From assembly GCA_026394055.1 (NCBI GenBank), contig JAPKYZ010000060.1, positions 1 through 61,488 of the forward strand: 61,488 nt of DNA, read 5' to 3'. Under the pieces are notes generated by a model. It was not told where the DNA came from. It searched no databases and saw nothing but the letters and a program-made list of their open reading frames with translations. The DNA is from Acidobacteriota bacterium (GTDB lineage Bacteria; Acidobacteriota; Terriglobia; Bryobacterales; Bryobacteraceae). The position numbers and the translations under genes are program-made. Each line of letters starts with the position of its first letter. The first letter of the stretch is position 1. Positions 7,272 to 17,400 of this stretch are shown here, one piece after another.

Positions 7272-8186
7272 CTAGAAGCCGTACAGCTTCTTGGCCGTCA
7301 GGCCGCGGACTTTGGCTTGGTCTTCGGCGGAAGCGAACCGGAAGGCGGCATCGAAGACGGCGGCCGCCTTGTCGAGCTGCGCCATGTTCATCCCCAGGCC
7401 GCCCCAGATCATGCGGTCCGCACCGAAGGCGGCGTGGAGCTTCTTCACCGTGGGCGCAATATCCGCGTGCGGGTGCGGGGTCTTGGTGAGGTAGCTCCAG
7501 CCGGAGAACTTCATGACGGCCTTCGGTAGCTTCGCGAGTGCGAGCACCTGTTCAAACTCCGCCGGAGTGCCTTCCCCAGCGCGGCCCATGTGGTCCAGCA
7601 CGACGGGCATCTGCGGGAACTCCGCCGCCAGCTTGGCGATCGCCGGCGCGTGGCGAGGGATGAAGTGCATCTGGATGGCCAGCCCCAAGTCCGCCGCCGC
7701 TTTCCAGGTTTTGCGCATCTCAGCGGAGCTCATGTCGCGCTCACGGATGGGGCGCGTCGTATCCCACGGGGCTTCGCCCGCTTGCCGGTTCTCATGCACG
7801 CGCAGCGCGACGATGCGGTTGGGCCACTTTTTCGTGAGCGCCCCCATCCGCGCGGGCGTGCCGGGCTTTAGCGGGTCAAACAGACAAGTGCCTTTGAAGA
7901 AGCCTTGGCGGGGCTCGTGCTCGAAGCAGTATTCGAGATAGCGGTGGTCATCCTGGTAGGGTTCTGGGTGGACGATGATGGCGTGGTCGATCTTGGCCGC
8001 ATTGACGAATTGAGCGTACTCGTCCAGGCGTTCGGGCGGCGGCTGATAGGTAGCGGCGCGGTGGTAAGGGAAGCGGGCGGGGTCGAACAAATGGATGTGC
8101 GTGTCGACCAGCACACCGGCGGGTCGAGCGGCTTGCAGCAACGGTGTGGCCGCCGTGGCCAACAGCGCGCGTCGAGAGAGAAGCAT
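7272..8186 (-). CDS. Exported amidohydrolase-2 family protein with altered metal site
   Basis: A 304-residue TIM-barrel protein of the amidohydrolase 2 (PF04909) type. A Tat-like signal (LSRRALLATAATPLLQAA) leads, then VDTHIHLFDP with the HxH metal ligands at H30 and H32, FIPRH and VVLDHMGR in the middle. The family's last metal ligand normally sits in a W-G-S-D-W-P block; here the equivalent is RMIWGGLGMNM, with no aspartate. The product may therefore be inactive, use a different ligand set, or bind a ligand. Relatives are lactonases and decarboxylases of sugar acids and aromatic acids; the substrate is unknown. TAGCAT 6 nt before the ATG suggests a leaderless message. Confidence 0.8.
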   Translation of the reverse strand: MLLSRRALLATAATPLLQAARPAGVLVDTHIHLFDPARFPYHRAATYQPPPERLDEYAQFVNAAKIDHAIIVHPEPYQDDHRYLEYCFEHEPRQGFFKGTCLFDPLKPGTPARMGALTKKWPNRIVALRVHENRQAGEAPWDTTRPIRERDMSSAEMRKTWKAAADLGLAIQMHFIPRHAPAIAKLAAEFPQMPVVLDHMGRAGEGTPAEFEQVLALAKLPKAVMKFSGWSYLTKTPHPHADIAPTVKKLHAAFGADRMIWGGLGMNMAQLDKAAAVFDAAFRFASAEDQAKVRGLTAKKLYGF

Positions 8187-8192
8187 CCCGTC

Positions 8193-8198
8193 ATGCTA
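8193..8198 (-). promoter_or_regulatory. -10-like box TAGCAT, 6 nt before amidohydrolase ATG
   Basis: TAGCAT followed by 6 nt and ATG; no Shine-Dalgarno is present. The identical box and spacing occur at maf (37060-37065). Confidence 0.4.
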
Positions 8199-8250
8199 CT
8201 GCGAAACGGGCCGTGGAAACTGCTCGCTGGGAAAGTTAGAGAGGAGGGGA

Positions 8251-8325
8251 TGGTAGCGCCAAGGGGAATCGAACCCCTATTTAAGCCTTGAGAGGGCTCT
8301 GTCCTAACCGTTAGACGATGGCGCC
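8251..8325 (-). tRNA. tRNA-Glu (anticodon CTC), CCA encoded
   Basis: The minus strand folds into a standard cloverleaf. The acceptor stem GGCGCCA pairs with TGGCGCT (one G-U), the D arm is GTCT-AACGGTTA-GGAC, the anticodon arm is GAGCC-CTCTCAA-GGCTT with anticodon CTC, the T arm is AGGGG-TTCGATT-CCCCT, and the end is ACCA. The sequence pattern is that of bacterial tRNA-Glu. It lies downstream of trmJ on the same strand. Confidence 0.95.
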
Positions 8326-8374
8326 GCGGCTACATCTGGAAGGATAACACTCCGGGTCCGGGCGAAACAACCGG

Positions 8375-9121
8375 TCAGCCTGGCTGGCCGCCGCGCACTT
8401 TCCACAGGATCTGCCGCAGCATCCCTTGCCACACCGTGACGTCGTGGGGCTCCAGATCCATGCGGCGGATCAGGCGGCGGACCTTTTCCTCAGTGGAGGG
8501 CGTGCGGGCGTAGCCTGATTCCTCGAGCACGGTGAGCAGTCTCTCTTCGAACAGCTGTAGTTGCTCCTGCGCGGCCCGTGGCTGCTCCTGCCGGGCAATT
8601 GGTGCGTCGTTGCGGATCAGTTCGTACAGCGCGACGGCAACGGCTTGGCCAAGATTCATGGAGCCATGCTCGGCGCGCGTGGGGATGTGGACCAGGAAGT
8701 CGCAGTAGCTGAGATGGTCGTTGCCGAGGCCGTACTTCTCGCTGCCAAACAGCAGGGCGACAGAGCCGGAGTGGGCTCGGATCTCGGGTGCCGCCTGCTC
8801 CAGGCGGACCATGCGGTGCTGCATCGCGCGGGGGCCCAGGCTGTGCGTGCCCACCACTAGCGTCGCGTCGGCGATCGCCGCGGCGAGCGTGGGAAACTCG
8901 CGGGCTTGGGTGATCACACTGGATGCGCCGACGGCGCTTCGAGCTTCTTCCACCGACGGCCGGTAGGCCTCAAACAGGCGCAGGTCGAAGAAGCCGAAGT
9001 TTGACATGGCGCGCGCGGCAGCGCCGATGTTCAGCGGGTTGCGCGGCGACACCAGCACCACCGACACGGGCGGCAGGCCCGGGGTCTGGTTCTCTGGTGG
9101 TGCGGTGATGTCGCCGGTCAA
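8375..9121 (-). CDS. trmJ: TrmJ-like tRNA (Cm32/Um32) 2'-O-methyltransferase
   Basis: A 248-residue SPOUT (SpoU) methyltransferase. PVSVVLVSPRNPLNIGAAAR is the N-terminal RNA-binding asparagine/arginine motif, LLFGSEKYGL the SAM-knot motif 2, and IPTRAEHGSMNLGQAVAVAL motif 3. The C-terminal extension of about 80 residues after motif 3, dimer-forming in TrmJ, is present and ends VWQGMLRQILWKVRG. TrmJ methylates the ribose at position 32 of several tRNAs. The start is a TTG 9 bp after the speA stop, so the two form an operon. A tRNA gene follows 50 bp downstream, which is suggestive but probably incidental. TrmL/LasT-type members are the alternative. Confidence 0.85.
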   Translation of the reverse strand: MTGDITAPPENQTPGLPPVSVVLVSPRNPLNIGAAARAMSNFGFFDLRLFEAYRPSVEEARSAVGASSVITQAREFPTLAAAIADATLVVGTHSLGPRAMQHRMVRLEQAAPEIRAHSGSVALLFGSEKYGLGNDHLSYCDFLVHIPTRAEHGSMNLGQAVAVALYELIRNDAPIARQEQPRAAQEQLQLFEERLLTVLEESGYARTPSTEEKVRRLIRRMDLEPHDVTVWQGMLRQILWKVRGGQPG

Positions 9122-9130
9122 GACTCCAGC

Positions 9131-11086
9131 TTAGCGGTCGTGCACGTCTTCGAGGTAGGTGTAGCCATGCAGACCTTCCTCGTAGTAGCGGCGCAGGCGG
9201 CCGGATTCTTCGAGGCCGATACGGCCCTCGCGGACCGCGGTCTCGACATCCTGCCGGAACTGTTCCGTGAGCGTCTTGGTGGAGAACTGCACGTAGTCCA
9301 GCACTTCCCGCACCGTGTCGCCCGGGATGACGGCGTCCAGCACCACTTCTCCCGCCGCGTTGAGTGAGACGTGCACGGCGTTGGTGTCGCCGAACAGGTT
9401 GTGCAGGTCGCCCAGGATCTCCTGGTAGGCGCCCACCAGGAACGCGCCCAAATAGTAGCTCTCGTTGTTGAACGTATGCAGCGGCAGCGTCTTCTTGACG
9501 TCGCGCCGGTCGATGAACATGTCCACCTTGCCGTCGGAGTCGCAAGAAATATCGCCCAGCACGGCGGCGCGGGTCGGCTTCTCGTTCAGCCGGTGGATGG
9601 GCATGATGGGGAACAACTGCTTCACCGCCCAGCTGTCGGGCATCGACTGGAAGAGTGAGAAGTTACAGAAGTAAGTGTCGGACAACATGCTGTCCAGGCC
9701 CTCTAACTCTTCCGGGAAGACATCCACTTCCTTGGCCATCTTCAAAACCTTGCGGCAGATCGCCCAGTAAAGCGTTTCAGCGGCGCTGCGTTGGGCCAGC
9801 GACATGTAGCCCAGCGAGAAAAGGTTGAGCGAGGAATCAAGCGCCTGCTGGGCGTCGTGGAACGACTCCAGCATGTTGCGCTTAGTGAGCGACTTGTAAG
9901 TGTCGTTTAAGTCGATCAGAGGCTGCTCAGCATCTTCGCCCAGACTTTCGGAGCTCGGTTCATCGCCGAAGCCGCTCACGCCTAGGACGTTGAAAATGAG
10001 CATCGAATGGTAAGCCGCGACGGCGCGGCCACTCTCGGTGATGATGGTGGGGTGCGGAACCTCAGCCTCATCACAGATGTTCTGGATGTGATAGACGATG
10101 TCGTTGGCGTACTCTTCCAGCGTGTAATTCACACTGGACTCAAAGTCGGTCTGGCTGCCGTCGTAATCGATACCCAGGCCGCCGCCGACGTCCAGAAATT
10201 CCAGGCCAGCGCCGGCCTTGCGGAGTTCCGTGTAGACGCGGGCTGCTTCCGTCACCGCGCCCTTGATCTGGCGGATGTTGGTGATCTGGCTGCCCAGGTG
10301 GAAATGGAGCAGCGTCAGGCAATCGGCCATGCCCAGTTCCTGCAGCTTAGCCAGCACGGCCAGCGCTTCACTCACCGTCAGGCCAAACTTAGACCGGTAG
10401 CCGCCGGAGGACTTCCAGCGGCCACTGCCGCGGCTGGCCAGCTTGATACGGACGCCGATCTTGGGCTTGACGCCGACACGTTCGGCATACTTCAAGATCA
10501 GTTCCAGCTCAGTAAATTTCTCGATGATGGGCGTGATGTCGCGGCCGATCTTGCGGGCCAGCATCAGCATCTCGATGTATTCGTCATCTTTGAAGCCGTT
10601 GCAGACGATGGGCGTTTCGTTGTCGGCGATGCCCAACACGGCCAGCAGCTCGGGCTTGGAACCCGCTTCGAGACCGAAGTGATACGGGCGGCCGTACTGG
10701 TAAACCTCTTCGACGACGTGGCGCTGCTGGTTCACCTTGATCGGGAACACGCAGCGGTAGCCGCCCTTGTAGCCGTGGTCGCGGATGGCCAGGTCGAAAG
10801 CGCCATGGATTTCTGAGAGCCGCTGCTTGATGATCTCGCCGAAACGGAGCAGGATGGGCGGTTGAATGCCGCGGGCGACAAGTGAATCGATCAGATCCTT
10901 CAGATCGATCTGGCGGGCCGGGTCCTTGCCGGGATGGACGTAGAGGTGGCCATTTTCGCCCACCGAGAAGTAGCCTTTGCCCCAACGGGTGACGTCATAC
11001 ATCTCCGAGGCATCGGTGGTGGTCCACCGGTCGGCTGGTTCCCAGGAAACGCTTGTCGCTTCAACCTTCAGGCTCAATTCAGGCAC
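9131..11086 (-). CDS. speA: Biosynthetic arginine decarboxylase
   Basis: A 651-residue fold-type III PLP enzyme, the usual length for SpeA. FPIKVNQQ contains the PLP lysine (about K117), followed by GLEAGSKPELLAVL, then the characteristic HFHLGSQI, FLDVGGGLGIDYDG and ESGRAV cofactor motifs. It decarboxylates arginine to agmatine, the first step toward putrescine and spermidine. A potABCD importer later in the window completes the polyamine theme. The start used here is GTG at 11086, which has GAGGAG almost touching it; a TTG at 11077 has the same GAGGAG at a better 10-nt distance, so the true protein may be three residues shorter. It is followed by trmJ in an operon. Confidence 0.95.
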   Translation of the reverse strand: MPELSLKVEATSVSWEPADRWTTTDASEMYDVTRWGKGYFSVGENGHLYVHPGKDPARQIDLKDLIDSLVARGIQPPILLRFGEIIKQRLSEIHGAFDLAIRDHGYKGGYRCVFPIKVNQQRHVVEEVYQYGRPYHFGLEAGSKPELLAVLGIADNETPIVCNGFKDDEYIEMLMLARKIGRDITPIIEKFTELELILKYAERVGVKPKIGVRIKLASRGSGRWKSSGGYRSKFGLTVSEALAVLAKLQELGMADCLTLLHFHLGSQITNIRQIKGAVTEAARVYTELRKAGAGLEFLDVGGGLGIDYDGSQTDFESSVNYTLEEYANDIVYHIQNICDEAEVPHPTIITESGRAVAAYHSMLIFNVLGVSGFGDEPSSESLGEDAEQPLIDLNDTYKSLTKRNMLESFHDAQQALDSSLNLFSLGYMSLAQRSAAETLYWAICRKVLKMAKEVDVFPEELEGLDSMLSDTYFCNFSLFQSMPDSWAVKQLFPIMPIHRLNEKPTRAAVLGDISCDSDGKVDMFIDRRDVKKTLPLHTFNNESYYLGAFLVGAYQEILGDLHNLFGDTNAVHVSLNAAGEVVLDAVIPGDTVREVLDYVQFSTKTLTEQFRQDVETAVREGRIGLEESGRLRRYYEEGLHGYTYLEDVHDR

Positions 11087-11250
11087 ACTCCTCGCATCGG
11101 TAATATTGGTCGCTGAACCTACAGTGTCGAATGAATCGCGTGTGGGGGCAAGCGGAAATTGGTTACAGCCTTCCGTGGAGCTCCAGGGAACTATTTTCCG
11201 TCACGCGCTGCAACACCGGCATCGATCGAGTACAGTACAAGGAGAACGGC

Positions 11251-11604
11251 TTGCGAAACTTCACCAGCATCGTCGCCCTCCTGGTTCTGGCGCTTGGATT
11301 TCTCCAAGCACCGTTTTCGCACATGCACGCCGGAGGGCACCTGCACCCGGCCGATTCGTTCTTCCACCTGCATTCGAACGGCGCCCACACATCCAGTGTC
11401 TCGCCGGCGCAGGAAGAGGCCGCAATTTATCTTGATTGGGGCGCAACACCCCAAACTCAGCTAGAGTTCGCGCTGCCCGGACAGGCAGGCGTGCTGCTGA
11501 TGCCACCGGTTGAGACCAGCCAGCGTTTGTTTGTGCCGGCGCCGGATCAGCTCCGGGGTCCGCCCGTGCTGCGGGCTCTCCCTCCGCGCGCCCCTCCGGT
11601 TTAA
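11251..11604 (+). CDS. Small exported histidine-rich protein leading the metal-efflux operon
   Basis: A 117-residue product from the TTG at 11251, chosen because AAGGAG ends 6 nt upstream; the frame is open from 11131 but that extension has no signal sequence or ribosome site. The N-terminus is a hydrophobic signal or anchor (MRNFTSIVALLVLALGFLQ) followed at once by HMHAGGHLHPADSFFHLH and SNGAH, giving eight histidines in about 25 residues. The remainder is proline-rich and low in structure. It sits 75 bp before a CzcCBA-type operon on the same strand, so a periplasmic metal-buffering or metal-sensing role is likely by position and composition. No named family recognised. Confidence 0.7.
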   Translation: MRNFTSIVALLVLALGFLQAPFSHMHAGGHLHPADSFFHLHSNGAHTSSVSPAQEEAAIYLDWGATPQTQLEFALPGQAGVLLMPPVETSQRLFVPAPDQLRGPPVLRALPPRAPPV

Positions 11605-11679
11605 GTTCCCTCCCGTCCTCGCTCGCGCGCCGCCGCGCGGCTACCCCCATATTTCTAATTTCAGGAAGCAGGAGACCTC

Positions 11680-12972
11680 ATGCGATGGTTTCTTTGGCTG
11701 TGCGGGCTTAGCAGTTTAGCCCTGGCACAGGATGTCAGCGCACCGGAATGGACGGAGGCGCGCGTGCTGGAAACGTTCTCGCGCAGTTCACTCGGTGCGT
11801 CGCTCGATGCTCGAATGGCGGCCATTGAGGCGCAAGGGCGCGGCCGAGCGCTTTGGGCCAACCCGTCGGTCAACTGGAGCCGTGAGGGTGCGGGCTACAC
11901 CGAGTTCCTCCAACTGGAGCAGGCCTTGCCGATCACGGGCCGCTTGCGGCTGCTGCGGGAAGCAGGCCGCGCGGCCACCGAGGTAGCGGGGGCCAGCCGC
12001 GAACTGGCGCTGTGGGACGCTCGCTCGACGCTGCGGTTGGCGTTCTATCAGCTGCTGGCCGGTCAGCAACGCCAAGCGAGCATTACGCAGACCATCCAGA
12101 CGCTGGAAGACGTGGCCAAGATTCTCCGCGTGCGCGAGAAAGAAGGCGAAGGCAGCCGCTATGACCGGCTCCGCGCCGATCGCGAGATGGTGCAGCTGCA
12201 TGCGGATCTGCGGTTGGCCGAAGCGCAGGTGGCCCAGTTGCGGGCACAGGTGAATGCGTTTCTCCCGACGCCGCTGGTGGGTCGCGCGGCGGGCAAGCTG
12301 GACGATGCGACGGCCAAGCTGGACGCAGAGGCCGTGGCGGCTCAAGCGATGATGGCGCGCGCGGAGTTGCGGGTGCTCGATCGCACGGTGGCGGCGCTCA
12401 AACTGGAGGAGCAGGCGGCTTACAAGCTCCGTCTGCCAGAGCCGACGCTGAGCGCGGGGATGAAGCGGGCCAATGTGGGCACGGAGCCCGTTGGCTTGCT
12501 GATTGATCCGGTCCGCGGGGGGACAATTCTTCCGTTCCCGACGGTTACTGCAGTCGGCAGTCAGCGCCAGATCAACGACACCAGCTTCGTCGTGGGGTTA
12601 AGCGTCCCGCTGCCCACCTTCAACAAAGGCCAGTTTGAGGTGGCCCGATTCACGTCTGAACAGCGGGCCGCGATCTCGCAGCGGCAGTTGGTGTCGCAGC
12701 GGATCAGGGCCGAAGTGGCGGGTGCGGTGGAAACCTGGCAGATCCGGCGCGCGGCGCTCGATGCCTACCGCGCCGAGCAACAGCAGACCGGTGGCGAGCT
12801 GTTGCGCATTGCCCGCGTGGCCTATCAGGAAGGCGAGTTGGGAATTCTGGAGCTGCTCGACGCCATTCGCGTGGAGCGGCAGGCGTTGCTGCGGCTGGTG
12901 GATCTGGAAGCCGCGGTAAAAGAAGCTCGAATTGAGATTGATCGCGTCGTGGGCGCGGAGGTGCAGCCGTGA
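11680..12972 (+). CDS. TolC/CzcC-like outer-membrane efflux protein
   Basis: A 430-residue outer-membrane efflux (OEP) protein. A signal peptide (MRWFLWLCGLSSLALA) precedes two repeats of long alpha-helical hairpins rich in Ala, Leu, Arg and Gln, with short beta-strand segments such as TSFVVGLSVPLPTFNKGQ. The motif LELLDAIRVERQ near the C-terminus (residues about 390-405) is typical of CzcC-type proteins. It forms the outer-membrane channel of a tripartite metal-exporting pump together with the next two genes. GGAG lies about 8 nt before the ATG. The stop overlaps the next start by four bases (GTGA). Confidence 0.9.
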   Translation: MRWFLWLCGLSSLALAQDVSAPEWTEARVLETFSRSSLGASLDARMAAIEAQGRGRALWANPSVNWSREGAGYTEFLQLEQALPITGRLRLLREAGRAATEVAGASRELALWDARSTLRLAFYQLLAGQQRQASITQTIQTLEDVAKILRVREKEGEGSRYDRLRADREMVQLHADLRLAEAQVAQLRAQVNAFLPTPLVGRAAGKLDDATAKLDAEAVAAQAMMARAELRVLDRTVAALKLEEQAAYKLRLPEPTLSAGMKRANVGTEPVGLLIDPVRGGTILPFPTVTAVGSQRQINDTSFVVGLSVPLPTFNKGQFEVARFTSEQRAAISQRQLVSQRIRAEVAGAVETWQIRRAALDAYRAEQQQTGGELLRIARVAYQEGELGILELLDAIRVERQALLRLVDLEAAVKEARIEIDRVVGAEVQP

Positions 12973-14408
12973 GAAACATTCTGATCTGTGGATTGATGCT
13001 GGCCGGTGTGGCCTGCCAGAAGGCGGCGCCCGAGGCCGGTGCGGCGGCTCACGAACATGACGCGGCAGAGTCCCGCTCCTGGACTGTCTGGAAGGACGAC
13101 TACGAGCTCTATGCCGAGCGTGCCGCCAACCAGTGGGCGCTCCACTTAAGCCGGACCAGCAAGTTCCGGCCCATCGCGGATGCGGATTGCGTCCTGATCT
13201 CCGGCGAGAAGCAGATTCCGGCCAAGCCCGGGAAGCCCGGCATCTATGTGGCGGATTCCGCCGAAGGCAAGGCGGTGCGGTGCACGATCGACAAGCAGCC
13301 CGTGGTGTTTCTGCTGTCAGGCGATGGGCAATCGGACAAGGCCGGCATTCGGTTGCTGAAGGAACAGCAGTGGGTGCTCGACATGACCACCGGCACGGCG
13401 GCCCAGCACAGCATCCAGCAGGAGCTGCGAGTCCCCGCCGAAATCCATGTCCGGCAAGGTGGCGTCGCGGAAGTATCGGCTCCGTTGGCGGGGCGGCTGG
13501 TGTTCCAGAATGTGCCCGCCATTGGCACCCTGATCAAGCGTGAGACCCCGCTGGCAGGCGTGCTGCCGCCCGCCAATACGGTGGCGGACTTGCCGTCGCT
13601 CGAGCTCGCCGAGTCTGAAGCAAAGACCGCGCTCAGCTATGCGCAGCGGGACCGGGCGCGGGCCGAACGGCTGGTGGAAGCAGGCGCCGCTCCGGCGCGG
13701 CGGTTGGAAGAAGCACGCACGGTGGAGACCACCGCCACCGCTCGCCTGCGCACGGCGGAGCTTCGGTTGAAGCAACTGGAAGCCTCGCGCGAGGCGGCAG
13801 GGGCCGAAGTAGGCTTGAAGCGGTTCCTCGTCCGCGCACCCATCGAAGGCTTGTTGACCGAGATCACCGTACCGGGTGGATCAAACGTCGATGCGGGGGC
13901 GACACTGTTCCGGCTGATGGATGTGACGACCGTGCATGCGGTGGCGCAAGTGCCCGAATCGGCGCTCGCGAAGCTCAAGAGCATTGGCACCGCCAGCCTG
14001 GAATTGGGCGACGGCAAGACCATCCGCCCGGGGCGTCTGGTCTCAATTGGCCGCATGGTGGACCCGGCGACGCGCACGATTCCCGTGGTCTGGGAAGTAG
14101 CCAATCCCGACCGCCAGTTGGCCATCAACCAGCTGGTCTCGATGCGCATCGCCCTGCCCGGCTCGACCGGTGCGGTAGCGCTCCCTGAGGCCGCCGTGGT
14201 GGAAGAGGGCGCGACCCAGGCCGTCTATCTGCAGAAGTCCGGCGAGCTGTTTGAGCGGCGCGTCGTCACCACTGGCTTGCGCGGCGGCGGCTTCGTCGAA
14301 ATCCGGCAAGGGCTGGCGGATGGGGAACGCGTGGTGGTGCGCGGCGCGTATCTGGTGCGCCTGGCCAGCTTGGGCGGCGGCATTCCGGAAGAAGGGCACG
14401 TGCACTAA
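12969..14408 (+). CDS. CzcB/CusB-like periplasmic adaptor (membrane fusion protein)
   Basis: A 479-residue adaptor starting with GTG inside the preceding stop. The N-terminus (MRNILICGLMLAGVACQKAA) is a lipoprotein-like or Sec signal with a cysteine, followed by a poorly conserved domain of about 130 residues. The classical adaptor follows: HVRQGGVAEVSAPLAGRLV (lipoyl-like half), a helical hairpin around residues 215-275, RFLVRAPIEGLLTEI (second lipoyl half), and beta-barrel segments ending VVVRGAYLVRLASLGGG. It links the inner-membrane pump to the outer-membrane channel. The extra N-terminal domain is common in heavy-metal adaptors and is often metal-binding, but no His-rich tail is present here. 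Confidence 0.9.
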   Translation: MRNILICGLMLAGVACQKAAPEAGAAAHEHDAAESRSWTVWKDDYELYAERAANQWALHLSRTSKFRPIADADCVLISGEKQIPAKPGKPGIYVADSAEGKAVRCTIDKQPVVFLLSGDGQSDKAGIRLLKEQQWVLDMTTGTAAQHSIQQELRVPAEIHVRQGGVAEVSAPLAGRLVFQNVPAIGTLIKRETPLAGVLPPANTVADLPSLELAESEAKTALSYAQRDRARAERLVEAGAAPARRLEEARTVETTATARLRTAELRLKQLEASREAAGAEVGLKRFLVRAPIEGLLTEITVPGGSNVDAGATLFRLMDVTTVHAVAQVPESALAKLKSIGTASLELGDGKTIRPGRLVSIGRMVDPATRTIPVVWEVANPDRQLAINQLVSMRIALPGSTGAVALPEAAVVEEGATQAVYLQKSGELFERRVVTTGLRGGGFVEIRQGLADGERVVVRGAYLVRLASLGGGIPEEGHVH

Positions 14409-14409
14409 G

Positions 14410-17400
14410 ATGCTTGATCGCCTGATTCGCTTTTCGCTTGAATACCGGCCAGTGGTGATCGCCCTGGCCATCGCGTTTCTGGTGTGGGGGGTGGCCTCCA
14501 TTCCCGATGTACCGCTGGACGTGTTGCCGGACATCACGGCTCCAACCGTCACCGTCATCTGTGAAGCGCGCGGCATGTCGCCGACGGAACTTGAAAGCCA
14601 AGTGACGTTCCCCATTGAGGCCAGCGTCAACGGCGCTCCGGGCGTTCGCCGCGTGCGCTCTGTGACGGCCGTCGGCTTTGCCGTGATCTATGTCGAATTT
14701 GAGTGGGGCGAGGATGTTTTCCGCGCCCGCCAGACGGTGACGGAAAAGCTGGCGTTGGTGACGGCCAACTTTCCGGCCAACGTCTCGCGCCCACTGCTGG
14801 CGCCGGTCTCTTCCGTGATGGGTGAGATCCAGTTCATCAGCCTGCAGTCGAGCGCGCATTCGCCGGTTGACCTGCGCAGCTTTGCCGACCACGTGCTGCG
14901 CCGGCGGCTGCTTTCGGTGACCGGCGTCTCCCAGGTGATCACCATGGGCGGTGGCTTGAAGCAGTATGAAGTCCGCGTGGACCCGCGCAAGCTGGGCCGC
15001 TACGGCCTGACGCTGGACCGCGTCAGCCAGACGCTCTCTGAGGCCAGCCGCAACGCTTCAGCCGGCTTTCGGGTGGAAGGCAGCACCGAGTATCTGATCC
15101 AGACCTGGGGCCGCGCCTCATCGATCGAAGAGATCGAGAACATCTCGCTGGGGGCCAGCGGCACGGCGCCGATTCGCGTGCGCGATGTGGCGACGGTGGG
15201 CATCGGACAAGCGCTGAAGCGCGGCGATGCGTCGCATTCGGGCGAACCGGCCATTCTGATCGGCATCTTAAAGCAGCCCGGCGCAAACACGCTGCGGTTG
15301 ACCGATAGCGTCGCCACCGTGCTGGATGATCTCGAACGCACGCTGCCCAAGGGCATGAAGATCGACCGCAACATCTTCCGGCAGGCTGATTTTATTGAGC
15401 GCTCGCTTGAGAACCTGCGCAACGCTCTGCGCGATGGCAGCGTGCTGGTGGTGCTGGTGGTGCTCATCTTTCTGATGAACACGCGCGCGGTCGCGATCAC
15501 GCTGCTGGCGTTGCCGCTCTCGGTGGTGGCGGCCGTTCTCGCCATGAAGTTCACCGGCCAGACGATCAATTCGATGAGCCTGGGCGGCCTCGCGATCGCC
15601 ATCGGCGAGCTGGTGGACGACGCCATTATCGATGTCGAGAACGTCGTGCGGCGCTTGCGGGAGAACTCGCTGCGGCCGGAGGGGCAGAAGATTCCGGTGC
15701 TGGAACTGGTCTACCGGGCATCAAGCGAAATTCGCAGTTCGGTGGTGTTCGCCACCATGATCGTGGGCATCGTCTTCATCCCGCTATTTGCGCTCGATAG
15801 CGTCGAAGGCCGGCTGCTGCGGCCGCTGGCGTTTGCGTATCTGATCGCGCTGGGTGCCTCGTTGGTGGTGGCGCTGACGGTGACGCCGGCGCTCTGTTCG
15901 ATCCTGCTGCCCAAGGCCAAAAGCATTTTGAGCGGCCATGAGCCGTGGGTAGTGCGGCAGATCAAGCGCGTCTACCGGCCCATCGTGAACTGGTCGATCA
16001 ACCATCCACGCACGATTGCCGTCATGGTATTGCTGATCGTTGGCGTGGCGGGTAGCACCTTTACGCTGATGGGCCGGGCGTTCCTGCCGGAGTTCAACGA
16101 GGGCGCCTTGACGGTGGGTTCCGTGACGTTGCCGGGCACCAGCCTCGATGAGGCGAACCACCTGGGCAACTCGATTGAGAAGATGCTGCTGTCGGTGCCG
16201 GAAGTGGTCTCCACCGGCCGCCGCAGCGGACGGGCCGAGCTCGATGAGCACGGCGCGGGCGTCGAGGCATCGGAGATCGACGTGCGCTTGGCGCTGAAGG
16301 AGCGGCCCAAGGAAGAGGTGCTGGAGGAAGTACGGCGCAAGCTGAAGCTGATTCCAGGCACCAACTTTGACGTGGGCCAGCCGATCTCGCACCGTATTGA
16401 CCACATGCTGTCAGGCACGCGCTCGAACGTGGCGGTGAAGATCTTTGGCGACGACCTGGTGGAGCTGCGCGAACTTGCGCGGCAGATCGAGGCCACCATG
16501 CGCAAGGTCGACGGTGTGGTGGACCTGGGCACGGAACAACAGATGGACGTGCCGTCGCTGCTGATCCGGCCGCGCTCCGATGTGGTGGCGCGCTTTGGTC
16601 TGGCGCCGGGGCACATTGCGTCAACCATGGAGACGGCGCTGCTGGGCAGCGAGATCTCGCGTGTCTATGAAGGGCAGGTCAGCTACCCGCTGGTGCTGCG
16701 CTATGAGAAGGATGGCTCATTGAGCGATCTCGAGCGGGTGCGCCAGACATTGATCGAGACCGAAGGCGGGCCGCGCGTGGCGTTGAGCACGCTGGCCGAT
16801 ATCCGCGATGATCTGGGCCCGAACTTCATCTCGCGCGAAGGCGTGCAGCGGAGGATCGTGGTCCATTGCAACATTGCCGGGCGCGACATGCGCTCCACCG
16901 TCGATGACATCCGGGCTCGCGTCCTGCAAACGGTGAAGTTTCCAGATGGCTATCGCGTCGAGTACGGCGGGCAGTTTGAAAGTGAAGAACGCGCCTCACG
17001 CCGTTTGCTCCTGATGGGCGGTGGCGTCATCGTGGGCATCCTCATCATTCTGGGCGTGGCCTTTGGGTCATACGCGGAGGCGCTGCTGATCATGATCAAT
17101 CTGCCGCTGGCGCTGGTGGGTGGCGTGATCGGAGTGTTTGTTTCGGGCGGAGTGCTGTCGCTGGCCTCGATTGTCGGCTTCATCACGCTGCTGGGGATTG
17201 CCACCCGCAACGGCATCATGATGGTGGCCCACATCCGGCACCTGCGGGAGCAGGATGGCGTGACCGATCTGCGGGCGGCCGTCGAACAAGGGGCGCTGGA
17301 ACGCGTGTCGCCCATTCTGATGACAGCGCTGGCCGCGGGGCTGGCCTTGATTCCGATTGCGCTGGGCGTCGGCAAGCCGGGCAGTGAGATCCAGGCGCCG

